In this document: positions 1 to 7,416 of the stretch, piece by piece
Numbering within the stretch: the stretch's first letter is position 1
Layout of the letters: every line of letters begins with the position of its first letter
NCBI GenBank assembly: GCA_030726725.1
Contig: JANRDC010000030.1
Span: 1 to 52,409 of the forward strand
Reading direction: 5' to 3'
Length of the DNA: 52,409 nucleotides
DNA from: Flavobacteriaceae bacterium
Lineage (GTDB): Bacteria > Bacteroidota > Bacteroidia > Flavobacteriales > Flavobacteriaceae
Translations under genes and position numbers: made by a program
Notes under the pieces: generated by a model
What the model was told of the DNA's origin: nothing
Databases searched by the model: none
What the model saw: the letters and a program-made list of their open reading frames with translations, nothing else

Positions 1-1
1 T

Positions 2-74
2 TCACCTTTCCAGAGCGGGATACCAGGTATGGACAGAACAGATCAAGGCTGGATTGAGGCAAACTAAAGACTAG
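2..74 (+). other. Possible 3' end of a gene entering from the left
   Basis: These bases carry no start codon of a recognisable gene. Two + strand frames stay open from the window edge: one closes with TAA at 65-67 and another with TAG at 72-74. The second gives a protein-like tail (ending GLRQTKD) and would touch the convergent gene that ends at 71. I cannot tell which frame, if either, is real without the sequence to the left. Confidence 0.25.
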
Positions 75-1564
75 TTTACTGACAACCTAGACAAAGCTGG
101 GTGATTCGTGGGCACATACATACCGCGCCAAAAACTGACCCCTAAACCATCGTATTTCCAAACGACTAATCCTTGCGGATTTACCTCCCAAAATCCATAG
201 TCCCCCTCTGTGATTAGCAGGTTTCCATTGGACATGGTTTGGACACCACCTACCCTTGGAAAAAACATCGATGGATCTGAAAAAGTAAACGCAATAGGGA
301 CTTGAGCATCGACAGCCACACCTGGGTTGAGAAAAGACAAGTCAAAAACAAAGGCTTCTGAAAATCCATTTGCCTCATTGTTGTTGTGGAATAAGCTAAG
401 CATTGTCTTTCCGTCTTTTTCAAAGAAACTCGGGTGGTGGTTATAGTGAAGTTTTTGAGGCTGTCCATAAGTTCCGAAGACATTTGGATTTCCCCACCTT
501 AAAATCAAATCACCTCCTCTGCCAAAACGACCACCAGAACCTGTTTGAGCTTCAGCAGTGGTTGTACTGTGGTCAATAATCCATACCTCTCCATAAAAAT
601 TAACAGACAAGGCTATGATGTCTTCCTGTGGATGGTAATCCAAGCCATTGATGTGCATAATGTCCCCTTGACCAACAAATTCGTGGATATCAACTTCATT
701 TTGATACGTGAAATTAATCTTATGACGAGCCGCGTTAGGGTCTCCATAATTAGGTCCACCTGGCCTCAACCCTTGAACTAAATGATCCCTACTATCCCAA
801 GACCAGACGATTTCGCTTGTCGCCGGGTCTATTTCGATCACTTTTTCTGGAAAAACATCGGTGTCGATTTCTAAACCCATTGACTGTGCCTCCTCTCGGG
901 ACATCCGAGACCAAACCAAGGCCAACACATGACCATTAGGCATGATCTCAATATCGTGATGTCCGATAAAATCTGGTCCCATAATTGAATAATTCCAAAG
1001 TACCGAACCATCAACTCCTATATGTTGTATTAACCCGTTTTGGCCACCATAGGCAACAGATGGATTGGGTGCTTTAAACGCGCCCATTATAGTGCCGTCA
1101 TCCATGAGCTCTATATCCTGTCCTAGAGCCTTTTCAAATGTCCACGTGTGTTTTTTATTCCCTTGATGATCCAATAAGTACGCTGTTTTTGCCCCATTGA
1201 CAATAGCGAACACATATCCCGGATCTACAAAATCTTGAATAATCAAGGGTACTTGAGTTCCTATGGACTGGATGTTGTACCGAAATAAAGCCTTTAAATT
1301 TAAAGGTTGATCTACATTGACCTGTAAGGATGCAGACTGATCTCCCGACCAACCTTCCCAACGATCAAAAACATAACCGGGATCCGCTATGGCTTGAATT
1401 GTTTGGACCGTCCCTTTTTCAAATGTTCCTCCAGTTTGGCTCACTTGTCCACCCAATCCAGCATCTGCGGTTACCGTGTAATAAACAGCCAGTGTTGGTT
1501 GTGGGTCAGGGCTGCAAGAAAAAAGAAAAAAAATCAACAAGGAGCTGACGGACAATAATTTCAT
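71..1564 (-). CDS. Arylsulfotransferase (ASST)-like lipoprotein
   Basis: A 497-residue lipoprotein. The signal peptide ends in the lipobox LFSC with Cys17, so the mature protein should be membrane-anchored. Residues about 26-96 resemble a divergent InlB B-repeat (GGQVSQTGG, GYVFDRWEG). The rest resembles the arylsulfate sulfotransferase beta-propeller family, with repeated D-GT/NG turns and histidine-rich stretches (GHHDIEIMPNG, HINGLDYHPQED, YNHHPSFF) where that family keeps its catalytic and binding histidines. The family moves sulfate between phenolic compounds; the substrate here is unknown. The frame stays open upstream to 1693, but that would overlap the divergent gene, and the ATG at 1564 sits exactly at the signal peptide. 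Confidence 0.8.
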   Translation of the reverse strand: MKLLSVSSLLIFFLFSCSPDPQPTLAVYYTVTADAGLGGQVSQTGGTFEKGTVQTIQAIADPGYVFDRWEGWSGDQSASLQVNVDQPLNLKALFRYNIQSIGTQVPLIIQDFVDPGYVFAIVNGAKTAYLLDHQGNKKHTWTFEKALGQDIELMDDGTIMGAFKAPNPSVAYGGQNGLIQHIGVDGSVLWNYSIMGPDFIGHHDIEIMPNGHVLALVWSRMSREEAQSMGLEIDTDVFPEKVIEIDPATSEIVWSWDSRDHLVQGLRPGGPNYGDPNAARHKINFTYQNEVDIHEFVGQGDIMHINGLDYHPQEDIIALSVNFYGEVWIIDHSTTTAEAQTGSGGRFGRGGDLILRWGNPNVFGTYGQPQKLHYNHHPSFFEKDGKTMLSLFHNNNEANGFSEAFVFDLSFLNPGVAVDAQVPIAFTFSDPSMFFPRVGGVQTMSNGNLLITEGDYGFWEVNPQGLVVWKYDGLGVSFWRGMYVPTNHPALSRLSVN

Positions 1565-1624
1565 AATACTATCTTGAGCCCTAAAATTAATCAATAAACT
1601 GAATACACCACTACCTAAACATCC

Positions 1625-2572
1625 ATGCCCACAAAACCCTGTTTGAATTGCGGAACCTACCTCACTGGAAACTTTTGTAGCTACTGCGGTCAAAAGGACC
1701 TTCCTGCCAAAGAGACTATTCGCGCATTAATCGGACAGTTTATGGGGGGAATCCTCAACTACGACAGTGCTCTGGTAAAAACGATGGCTCGGTTGTTTGG
1801 CGCGCCTGGAAAACTGAGTACCGACTACCTCAAGGGGCAAAGAGCGCGGTATATTCATCCTGTGCGTCTCTACCTATTTATTTCAGCATTGTTTTTCATT
1901 TCGCTCAAATACATCTTTGATCCTCTTGAAAAATCGCAACAACCCAAGCCTGAGATCGAACAAACAGCGAGCACAACTAGTGAAGAAAAAGAACTGCCTC
2001 TAGAGATTAACTGGGGAGACAGCGATCAAAAAGTATCTTCCTATGCTGAGTTTTTGGCCCAACAAGACAGTTTGCCAGCAGCCAAAAAAGCAAGTGATTT
2101 GGAACACGCTGTAGTGGCGCAATTTTTTAGAGTGAATGAAGCCTATCCGAATGACGCAGATATGTCAGCGGTACTCCTAGACCAGGCCGTTCAGATGATT
2201 CCGCAGTTGCTATTTGTATTGTTGCCGCTATTGGCCTTGGTCAATCGAATCGTGTTTTTCAGAAGAAAAAAGTTTTGGTATATGGACCATGCGGTCTTTG
2301 TGCTTCATCTGGCCACTAGTCTATTTATTACCCTATGGGTGATCTCGTGGGTTGACTATGGAGAACTCGCCCATGGTTGGGTGGGATGGTCTTGGATATC
2401 TAACAGCTTAACCTTATTGTGGTTGGTATTTTATTTGATTTCATTTACCCGCTTCTATGAGCTTTCATGGAAACGGTCCCTAGCGCTTTGGGTTTGGGTA
2501 GGAATAGGGCACAGTATATTATTGGCCATAGGATTTGGCACTGTACTGGTACTCTCTTTCCTGTGGATTTAA
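1625..2572 (+). CDS. DUF3667 zinc-ribbon membrane protein
   Basis: A 315-residue protein of the DUF3667 family, common in Bacteroidota and of unknown function. The N-terminus holds a zinc ribbon with Cys6, Cys9, Cys18 and Cys21 (CLNC, CSYC). It is followed by the family's conserved helical stretch and GQRARYIHPVRLY just before the first membrane segment (about 82-98). A polar linker rich in Gln and Glu (about 105-185) separates this from four more hydrophobic segments up to the C-terminus. It is transcribed divergently from the arylsulfotransferase-like gene, with 60 bases between the two starts, and it ends four bases before the convergent oxidoreductase gene. Confidence 0.85.
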   Translation: MPTKPCLNCGTYLTGNFCSYCGQKDLPAKETIRALIGQFMGGILNYDSALVKTMARLFGAPGKLSTDYLKGQRARYIHPVRLYLFISALFFISLKYIFDPLEKSQQPKPEIEQTASTTSEEKELPLEINWGDSDQKVSSYAEFLAQQDSLPAAKKASDLEHAVVAQFFRVNEAYPNDADMSAVLLDQAVQMIPQLLFVLLPLLALVNRIVFFRRKKFWYMDHAVFVLHLATSLFITLWVISWVDYGELAHGWVGWSWISNSLTLLWLVFYLISFTRFYELSWKRSLALWVWVGIGHSILLAIGFGTVLVLSFLWI

Positions 2573-2576
2573 GCGA

Positions 2577-3641
2577 TTACAGAAAAACGGTCTGTCCAGT
2601 TTTTACCGCCTGATCACAGGCCAATGCGATTTTAAGGCTATCGACCGCCTCCAGCACATGCTGAGAAAGATCTAGGTCCTGAACAATCGCCTGATAAAAA
2701 TATTCTTGCTCTAGGTCACAAAGTCCCTGATGGTCAGGAGTTTGCTCCCAGATGGTTCTGTGATCTTGGTGTTTCCAATGCCCTTTGTCGTCTAGTTCAG
2801 CATGGTGTTTGAGCAGCACATCGCTTTTGGTGTGACCCGCTATATCGTCGGACTTCTGGGTGTCTTGTACCAGGGAAACACTGCCGCTAGGGCCGATCAC
2901 GTCTTTAACAAAAAACGCGGTTTCCGACATCATGGGTCCCCAACCCGCCTCATACCATCCAACAGATCCGTCATCAAATCGAATCTGCAACTGTCCGTAA
3001 TTGTATTGTGCCTGGTCAATCTCAGGAGTTAACCGAACGCCAATAGCCGAGACCGCTACTGGTTTGGCTTGGGTCATTTGACACATGACATCCAGATAAT
3101 GAACGCCGCAATCGACAATCGGGCTCAGGGATTCCATCAGTTTTTTGTGCACTGCCCATTCATTGCCATGGCTTTGTTGGTTCAAATTCATGCGCATCAC
3201 CAAAGGTTTTCCCAAGTTTTGAGCTTCAACAACAAAACGCTGCCACACAGGGTGGTGGCGTAAAATATATCCCACTACTAGCTTTTTTTGATTTTTTTCA
3301 GCGGATGATCGAATGCGTTCTGCGCCTTGGGCTGTGATGGCCATAGGTTTTTCCAAAAACACATGACAACCCGCCTCCAAAGCTGCTAGCGCATATGATT
3401 CGTGGGTATCTGGATAGGTACTGATACAAACAGCTTGACACTCACTTTGGGTCATTGCTTGATGAAAGTCATCGTATAAGGACACGGGGTGGGCGAGCAG
3501 ATGGTTGAGTTTGTTTTTACTGCTGCCTCTAGAGACCAAACCAACTACTTGGAATCCCGGGTGTTTGTCATAGGCTAGGGCGTGTGAAGCCCCCATATGG
3601 CCGCAACCCACCACCAAAACGCGTATCTGGTTACTGTTCAT
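2577..3641 (-). CDS. Gfo/Idh/MocA family NAD(P)-dependent oxidoreductase
   Basis: A 354-residue oxidoreductase. The Rossmann motif GCGHMG lies at the N-terminus, the family's EKP motif follows (FLEKPMAIT, about residue 95), and the second domain has CGVHYLDVM, matching the family's catalytic Asp/His region. Members oxidise or reduce sugars, inositols or biliverdin-like compounds; the substrate cannot be read from the sequence. I start at the ATG at 3641, which overlaps the end of the upstream NTF2-like gene (stop at 3631) by 11 bases, so the two are probably translationally coupled. An in-frame upstream start at 3656 would add five residues. Confidence 0.88.
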   Translation of the reverse strand: MNSNQIRVLVVGCGHMGASHALAYDKHPGFQVVGLVSRGSSKNKLNHLLAHPVSLYDDFHQAMTQSECQAVCISTYPDTHESYALAALEAGCHVFLEKPMAITAQGAERIRSSAEKNQKKLVVGYILRHHPVWQRFVVEAQNLGKPLVMRMNLNQQSHGNEWAVHKKLMESLSPIVDCGVHYLDVMCQMTQAKPVAVSAIGVRLTPEIDQAQYNYGQLQIRFDDGSVGWYEAGWGPMMSETAFFVKDVIGPSGSVSLVQDTQKSDDIAGHTKSDVLLKHHAELDDKGHWKHQDHRTIWEQTPDHQGLCDLEQEYFYQAIVQDLDLSQHVLEAVDSLKIALACDQAVKTGQTVFL

Positions 3642-4110
3642 AAGGCCCACAATCAACGGTTCGACGGGTATCGGCTAAATAGGTGATTTGCCAGCCTTGA
3701 TCAGACTTAAACAGGGCAAATGCGTCTACTCCGCAATGGGAAAAGGTTCCATCCAACCAAAAACTGTACTCCACCCATGCTTGGGCCATCGCCCCATCAA
3801 CCGATATCTGAAATTGATGCAGGCGTTCTTCCCAAACAGGGGTGATTGGCCGTGTGGCCACAGCCTTTAAAAAGTCGTTAGTCTGGCTGACGACTAACTT
3901 GGTTTGACCTGGTTTGGACAATACCGTTTGCAAAACTAGGTCCGGATGCATCACGGATTTCATGGCTACAGAGTCGCGTTGATGAAACCCTTGAAAAAAA
4001 TATTCAATAGTTTGTTTTACCTCGAGCGCTGAGCCTGTAAACTCCTGTGCGTGAACCTGATGTATCAAAAACATCCACGCGCTGATGACGCCAACCCAAC
4101 TGTGTCTCAT
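3631..4110 (-). CDS. Secreted NTF2-like (SnoaL/DUF4440-type) protein
   Basis: A 159-residue protein with a signal peptide ending near HQVHAQ, followed by a single NTF2-like fold. An early helix (EVKQTIEYFFQGFHQRD) is followed by strands with VWEERLHQFQISVDGAMAQAWVEYSFWLDGT cut into typical pieces. The C-terminal FALFKSDQGWQITYLADTRR is the typical last strand pair of this fold. Such proteins bind small molecules or act as accessory subunits; no catalytic role can be claimed. The ATG at 4110 starts the signal peptide, and the longer frame to 4176 lacks one. It lies directly upstream of, and overlaps, the Gfo/Idh/MocA gene, so it may serve the same pathway. Confidence 0.75.
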   Translation of the reverse strand: MRHSWVGVISAWMFLIHQVHAQEFTGSALEVKQTIEYFFQGFHQRDSVAMKSVMHPDLVLQTVLSKPGQTKLVVSQTNDFLKAVATRPITPVWEERLHQFQISVDGAMAQAWVEYSFWLDGTFSHCGVDAFALFKSDQGWQITYLADTRRTVDCGPYEQ

Positions 4111-4168
4111 GAATTTAATTTTAACCCAAAATACAAAATGTTTGGGCCTATTATATAAATTTATATCT

Positions 4169-4534
4169 ATGGCCATGAATCTATCCTATACTTCGGTTGA
4201 TGAATACATCAACGACCAAAAACCTGAAGTTCAAGAACGCTTGCTTTGGATCAAATCTGTGCTGGAAAAAAACTATCCCAATGCAACAGCACATATTTTG
4301 TACGGGATGCCTGCCTACAAAATAAACAAGAAACCCCTGGTTTATTTTGCCGTTTATGAAAAACATTTGGGCTTTTACGCAACACCTGGAACACATGAGG
4401 CGTTTAAATCAAATCTAGTTGGCTATAAAACGGGTAAAGGGTCTGTGCAGTTTCCGCTAAAACAAAACCTACCGGAGGAATTGATTCAAGCCATGATCGC
4501 TCACCGAGCTCAATGCATTCTTCAAAACAAATAA
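4169..4534 (+). CDS. DUF1801 (YdhG-like) protein
   Basis: A 121-residue cytoplasmic protein of the DUF1801 family. Typical features are the N-terminal YTSVDEYI, then ILYGMPAYKINKKPLVYFAVYEKHLGFY, then the C-terminal FPLKQNLPEELI and a final helix. Related proteins are annotated as iron chaperones (Fra/YdhG type), but the function is not settled. The start is ATG at 4169 or ATG at 4175; the longer frame from 4085 runs into the divergent gene. The 3' end overlaps the end of the convergent methyltransferase gene by 13 bases. Confidence 0.8.
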   Translation: MAMNLSYTSVDEYINDQKPEVQERLLWIKSVLEKNYPNATAHILYGMPAYKINKKPLVYFAVYEKHLGFYATPGTHEAFKSNLVGYKTGKGSVQFPLKQNLPEELIQAMIAHRAQCILQNK

Positions 4535-5070
4535 GGCGCTCCTTCTCGTTTAAGCCAAGCTGTTTTTCGATCAATCCCCCATCGATAACCTCCCAGTGAA
4601 CCATCGGTTCTCAGCACTCTGTGGCAGGGCACCAAAACAGCAATGGGGTTTTTCCCAATAGCTGTGCCTACTGCCCTGGCTGAATCTGGTCGTCCAAGGG
4701 ATTGGGCAACCGTTTGGTAATCCTTGGTCTGCCCCCAATTTATTTTGACCAAAGCTTGCCAAACCTTTAGCTGAAAATCCGTTCCGATTAAATGAATAGG
4801 AAGTGCTGGAATTTCCGATGAAGGATCCATCAACCACGAAGCGATTGCCGAAAAATAAGGTGAATCTTTTTGTTGATAGGTGTGCCCAGGAAATGCCCCC
4901 ATCAATTCCTCCAAGCCTTCAGATGGGACATCCACATAAGCCATCCAGCAGATACCCAACGGACTACAACACACCAATACCTGCCCCAATGAGGTGTCCA
5001 GCCATTGATAAATCAAAAGGCTATTCGCTGGAAGTGGATGCGTGATCACCTCAAGGTGGGGATGTTTCAT
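4522..5070 (-). CDS. ogt: Methylated-DNA--protein-cysteine methyltransferase
   Basis: A 182-residue suicide repair enzyme that moves the alkyl group from O6-alkylguanine to its own cysteine. The active site PCHRV is present with Cys149, preceded by the helix-turn-helix arginine finger (SARAVGTAIGKNP) and followed by GSLGGYRWG. Length fits the Ogt class without an Ada regulator domain. It is divergent from alkB, with only 45 bases between the start codons, forming an alkylation-repair pair. A TAAGTTTG promoter element lies four bases upstream of the ATG. Confidence 0.95.
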   Translation of the reverse strand: MKHPHLEVITHPLPANSLLIYQWLDTSLGQVLVCCSPLGICWMAYVDVPSEGLEELMGAFPGHTYQQKDSPYFSAIASWLMDPSSEIPALPIHLIGTDFQLKVWQALVKINWGQTKDYQTVAQSLGRPDSARAVGTAIGKNPIAVLVPCHRVLRTDGSLGGYRWGIDRKTAWLKREGAPYLF

Positions 5071-5074
5071 GTGT

Positions 5075-5111
5075 CAAACTTAGGGAAGTAATCTCAAGCA
5101 TCCTATCTTTG
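5075..5111. promoter_or_regulatory. Back-to-back -7 elements of the ogt/alkB divergent promoter
   Basis: The 45-base region between ogt and alkB holds two exact matches to the Bacteroidota -7 element TAnnTTTG. One is TAAGTTTG on the minus strand (5082-5075) and the other TATCTTTG on the plus strand (5104-5111). Each ends exactly four bases before its start codon, which predicts leaderless or nearly leaderless messages. A perfect -33 TTG is missing on both sides; TTA at 5080-5082 sits 21 bases upstream of the alkB element. Confidence 0.6.
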
Positions 5112-5115
5112 GTTT

Positions 5116-5709
5116 ATGTTGAATCCTAGTTCCGAAAATTTATTGCCTTATGATGGCATAGTCCGTTATTTTGGGGCGTTGCTTAGCGAAGAGCAAGCTG
5201 ATGGCTACTTTAGCCAATTGATGGAGGAGATAGATTGGCAACACGATCAGGTGCGGATGTTCGGTAAATTGATCACCACCAAACGAAAAATCGGATGGTA
5301 TGGTGACCAGCCGTTTGGGTACACCTACAGTCAAATGAAAAAAACTGCCTTACCCTGGACCCCAGGGTTGTCCGCCCTCAAATATTGGGCGGAGCAGGTG
5401 ACTGGTACTACCTACAATTCTTGTTTGGCCAATCTTTACCACGACGGATCCGAGGGCATGGCTTGGCACAGTGATGCGGAAAAAATGTTGTTGCCCCGAG
5501 GGGCTATTGCTTCCATAAGTCTGGGCGCAGAACGGGTATTTGGATTTAAACATCAGGAGTTGGGCACCGTCGTAAAAACATCTTTGGCCCATGGGAGTTT
5601 ATTGGTCATGGAAGGGGCTACCCAGGAATTTTGGAGGCACCGATTGGCACCCACAAAAAAATCAGTTGGTCCGCGCATCAACCTAACTTTTAGAACGATT
5701 GTTGCCTAA
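5116..5709 (+). CDS. alkB: AlkB-like 2-oxoglutarate/Fe(II) DNA dealkylase
   Basis: A 197-residue dioxygenase that removes alkyl groups from damaged bases by oxidation. Iron ligands are visible as WHSD (His118, Asp120) and WRHR (His175). The 2-oxoglutarate-binding arginine is Arg187 in RINLTFR. NSCLANLYHDG is the expected strand ahead of the metal site. Length fits the bacterial AlkB/ALKBH2-3 type. It is divergent from ogt, and its stop codon overlaps the stop of the convergent VOC gene. Confidence 0.93.
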   Translation: MLNPSSENLLPYDGIVRYFGALLSEEQADGYFSQLMEEIDWQHDQVRMFGKLITTKRKIGWYGDQPFGYTYSQMKKTALPWTPGLSALKYWAEQVTGTTYNSCLANLYHDGSEGMAWHSDAEKMLLPRGAIASISLGAERVFGFKHQELGTVVKTSLAHGSLLVMEGATQEFWRHRLAPTKKSVGPRINLTFRTIVA

Positions 5710-6113
5710 CCGATTGATGCTTTGGGTTCAATCAGGTCCCAAAGGTTACCGTATAAATCCTCAAAGACACATACCCTGCCGAAATCCTCCTGACTGGGAG
5801 GGCGTACGATCTTGACCTCATGCGTGATCAAACGTTCAAACACAACTTCAAAATGATCCGTGTGTAAAAACAAAAACACACGTCCCCCGGTTTGATCTCC
5901 TACCCGAGTGACTTGATGTGGGTTGGCAGCCCGCGCCAAAAGCAGGGCACATCCACCCCCCTGAGGACGAACGACCACCCAGCGTTTTTCTTCGTTGATT
6001 CGTGTGTCTTCGACCAGATCAAAACCCAAGATGCGGGTGTAAAAATCAATCGCCCTATCGTAGTTATCGACTACTAAAGCGATCTGTGCTAACTGATTGT
6101 TGGGGGTTTTCAT
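5706..6113 (-). CDS. VOC (glyoxalase/bleomycin-resistance fold) protein
   Basis: A 135-residue single VOC module. It begins with ALVVDNYDRAIDFYTRILGF, the classic first half, and ends with FGRVCVFEDLYGNLWDLIEP, the classic second half with a metal-ligand glutamate. The family includes glyoxalases, dioxygenases and antibiotic-binding proteins, and no specific substrate can be assigned. I start at the ATG at 6113 because the family's first strand follows at once; the longer frame to 6182 adds an unlikely 23 residues. It is divergent from the CLC gene. Confidence 0.85.
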   Translation of the reverse strand: MKTPNNQLAQIALVVDNYDRAIDFYTRILGFDLVEDTRINEEKRWVVVRPQGGGCALLLARAANPHQVTRVGDQTGGRVFLFLHTDHFEVVFERLITHEVKIVRPPSQEDFGRVCVFEDLYGNLWDLIEPKASIG

Positions 6114-6180
6114 GGGGCCTAATTTCGCGTATTGGTAACTGTCAGACAAGAAGTACCCAAAAAATACTACTTTAGACCCC

Positions 6181-7416
6181 ATGTATTTTTTTCAAAAAAA
6201 ACAAATCCTGCCCTATCTACTGGCCGCCCTGCTTGTAGGTATTGCCTCGGGAAGTGCTTCAGCACTTTTTTTGTACCTGCTCGATTTAGCCACTACAACT
6301 AGGATAGACCAACCCCTGCTTTTTTGGGGATTACCATTTTCAGGGGCATTGATTGGATGGATCTACTACCGCTATGGACAAGAGGTAGTGCGCGGAAACA
6401 ACCAAATCATCGAAACAGCTCACCATGGTGGTGATCCCCTGTCTTGGAAAATGGCTCCATTGATCTTGCTCAGCACGCTCTTGACACATTTAGTCGGTGG
6501 GTCCGCAGGTCGAGAGGGAACGGCGGTACAAATGGGAGGCGCACTTGCAGACCAGTTTAATCGGTTCTTTCGTTCTTTTTCAGTGGATAGAAAAACGCTG
6601 ATGGGCATGGGTGTAGCTTCGGGATTTGCCGCTGTTTTTGGCACGCCTTGGGCAGGACTGCTTTTTGGTTTTGAAGTGCTCAGTATCCGAAAATCGATGT
6701 GGAAAACGGCTTTACTTCCCATGGCATTAGCCGCTTGGATCGCCCATTTGACTTGCTTGTTGTGGGGGGGTGAACACACCGAGTACGCACTGGGCGCACT
6801 GGTTTCCTTTTCATTTCCCACTTTAGGTTGGCTTACATTGGCCGGCGTTGCTTTTGGGGCAACTGCTTGGCTTTTTACGGCAATGACCCGACTGATGGGG
6901 CATTGGTGGGGCAAGATAGGTTACCCTCCGCTTAGGCCTTTTTTAGGGGGTCTAGTACTGATGGGTATTTTCCTCGGATGGGACACCCAACAATACGCAG
7001 GTCTAGGGGTGGATCAAATAGTAGCAGCATTCTCTGAAATTCCTGATTCATGGTCTTGGTTGATCAAGCTCGGACTGACTGCCTTTACGTTGGGTGCAGG
7101 GTTTAAGGGTGGCGAAGTCACTCCGCTCTTCTTTGTCGGCGCTACTTTGGGCAGTGTGCTGAGCGGCTGGATTCCTTTGCCTATAGGGCTACTGGCTGGA
7201 ATGGGATTTATCGCGGTATTTAGCGGTGCCTCCCACGCTCCCCTGGCCTGTATCGCCATGGGGATAGAGCTTTTTGGCCTTCCTGCATTGCCGTTTATCG
7301 GGATAAGCAGTGTTATTGCGTACCTGGTGTCTGGACCCACGGGTATGTATTCCGCCCAGCGTCCCTCATGGATTAAGTCAAAAATGAATCAGTTAATCCC
7401 TGCTAAGGAGTCTTAA
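6181..7416 (+). CDS. CLC-family anion transporter, probably fluoride-type (CLC-F)
   Basis: A 411-residue integral membrane protein of the CLC family with about ten hydrophobic segments. The gating-glutamate motif reads GREGTAVQMGG rather than GREGP. The position of the chloride-binding GSGIP motif reads GNNQI (after VVR). The later filter motif reads GGEVTPLFF instead of a GxFxP type. These substitutions are what I know from the CLC-F branch of fluoride/proton antiporters, so fluoride export is a better guess than chloride transport. No fluoride riboswitch fits in the 67-base divergent gap. The 3' end overlaps the convergent glucanase gene by 14 bases. Confidence 0.82.
   Translation: MYFFQKKQILPYLLAALLVGIASGSASALFLYLLDLATTTRIDQPLLFWGLPFSGALIGWIYYRYGQEVVRGNNQIIETAHHGGDPLSWKMAPLILLSTLLTHLVGGSAGREGTAVQMGGALADQFNRFFRSFSVDRKTLMGMGVASGFAAVFGTPWAGLLFGFEVLSIRKSMWKTALLPMALAAWIAHLTCLLWGGEHTEYALGALVSFSFPTLGWLTLAGVAFGATAWLFTAMTRLMGHWWGKIGYPPLRPFLGGLVLMGIFLGWDTQQYAGLGVDQIVAAFSEIPDSWSWLIKLGLTAFTLGAGFKGGEVTPLFFVGATLGSVLSGWIPLPIGLLAGMGFIAVFSGASHAPLACIAMGIELFGLPALPFIGISSVIAYLVSGPTGMYSAQRPSWIKSKMNQLIPAKES

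Noticed and set aside
71-1693. Longer start for the arylsulfotransferase-like protein
   Set aside because: It would overlap the DUF3667 gene by 69 bases and put 43 unrelated residues in front of a perfect lipoprotein signal peptide.
6114-6180. Fluoride riboswitch upstream of the CLC gene
   Set aside because: The 67-base gap does not show the conserved pseudoknot pattern and is too short once the divergent VOC start is allowed for.
6420-6914. 164-residue open frame antisense to the CLC gene
   Set aside because: Its translation is rich in Pro, Ser and Lys as expected for the reverse strand of a membrane protein, with no start context or domain.
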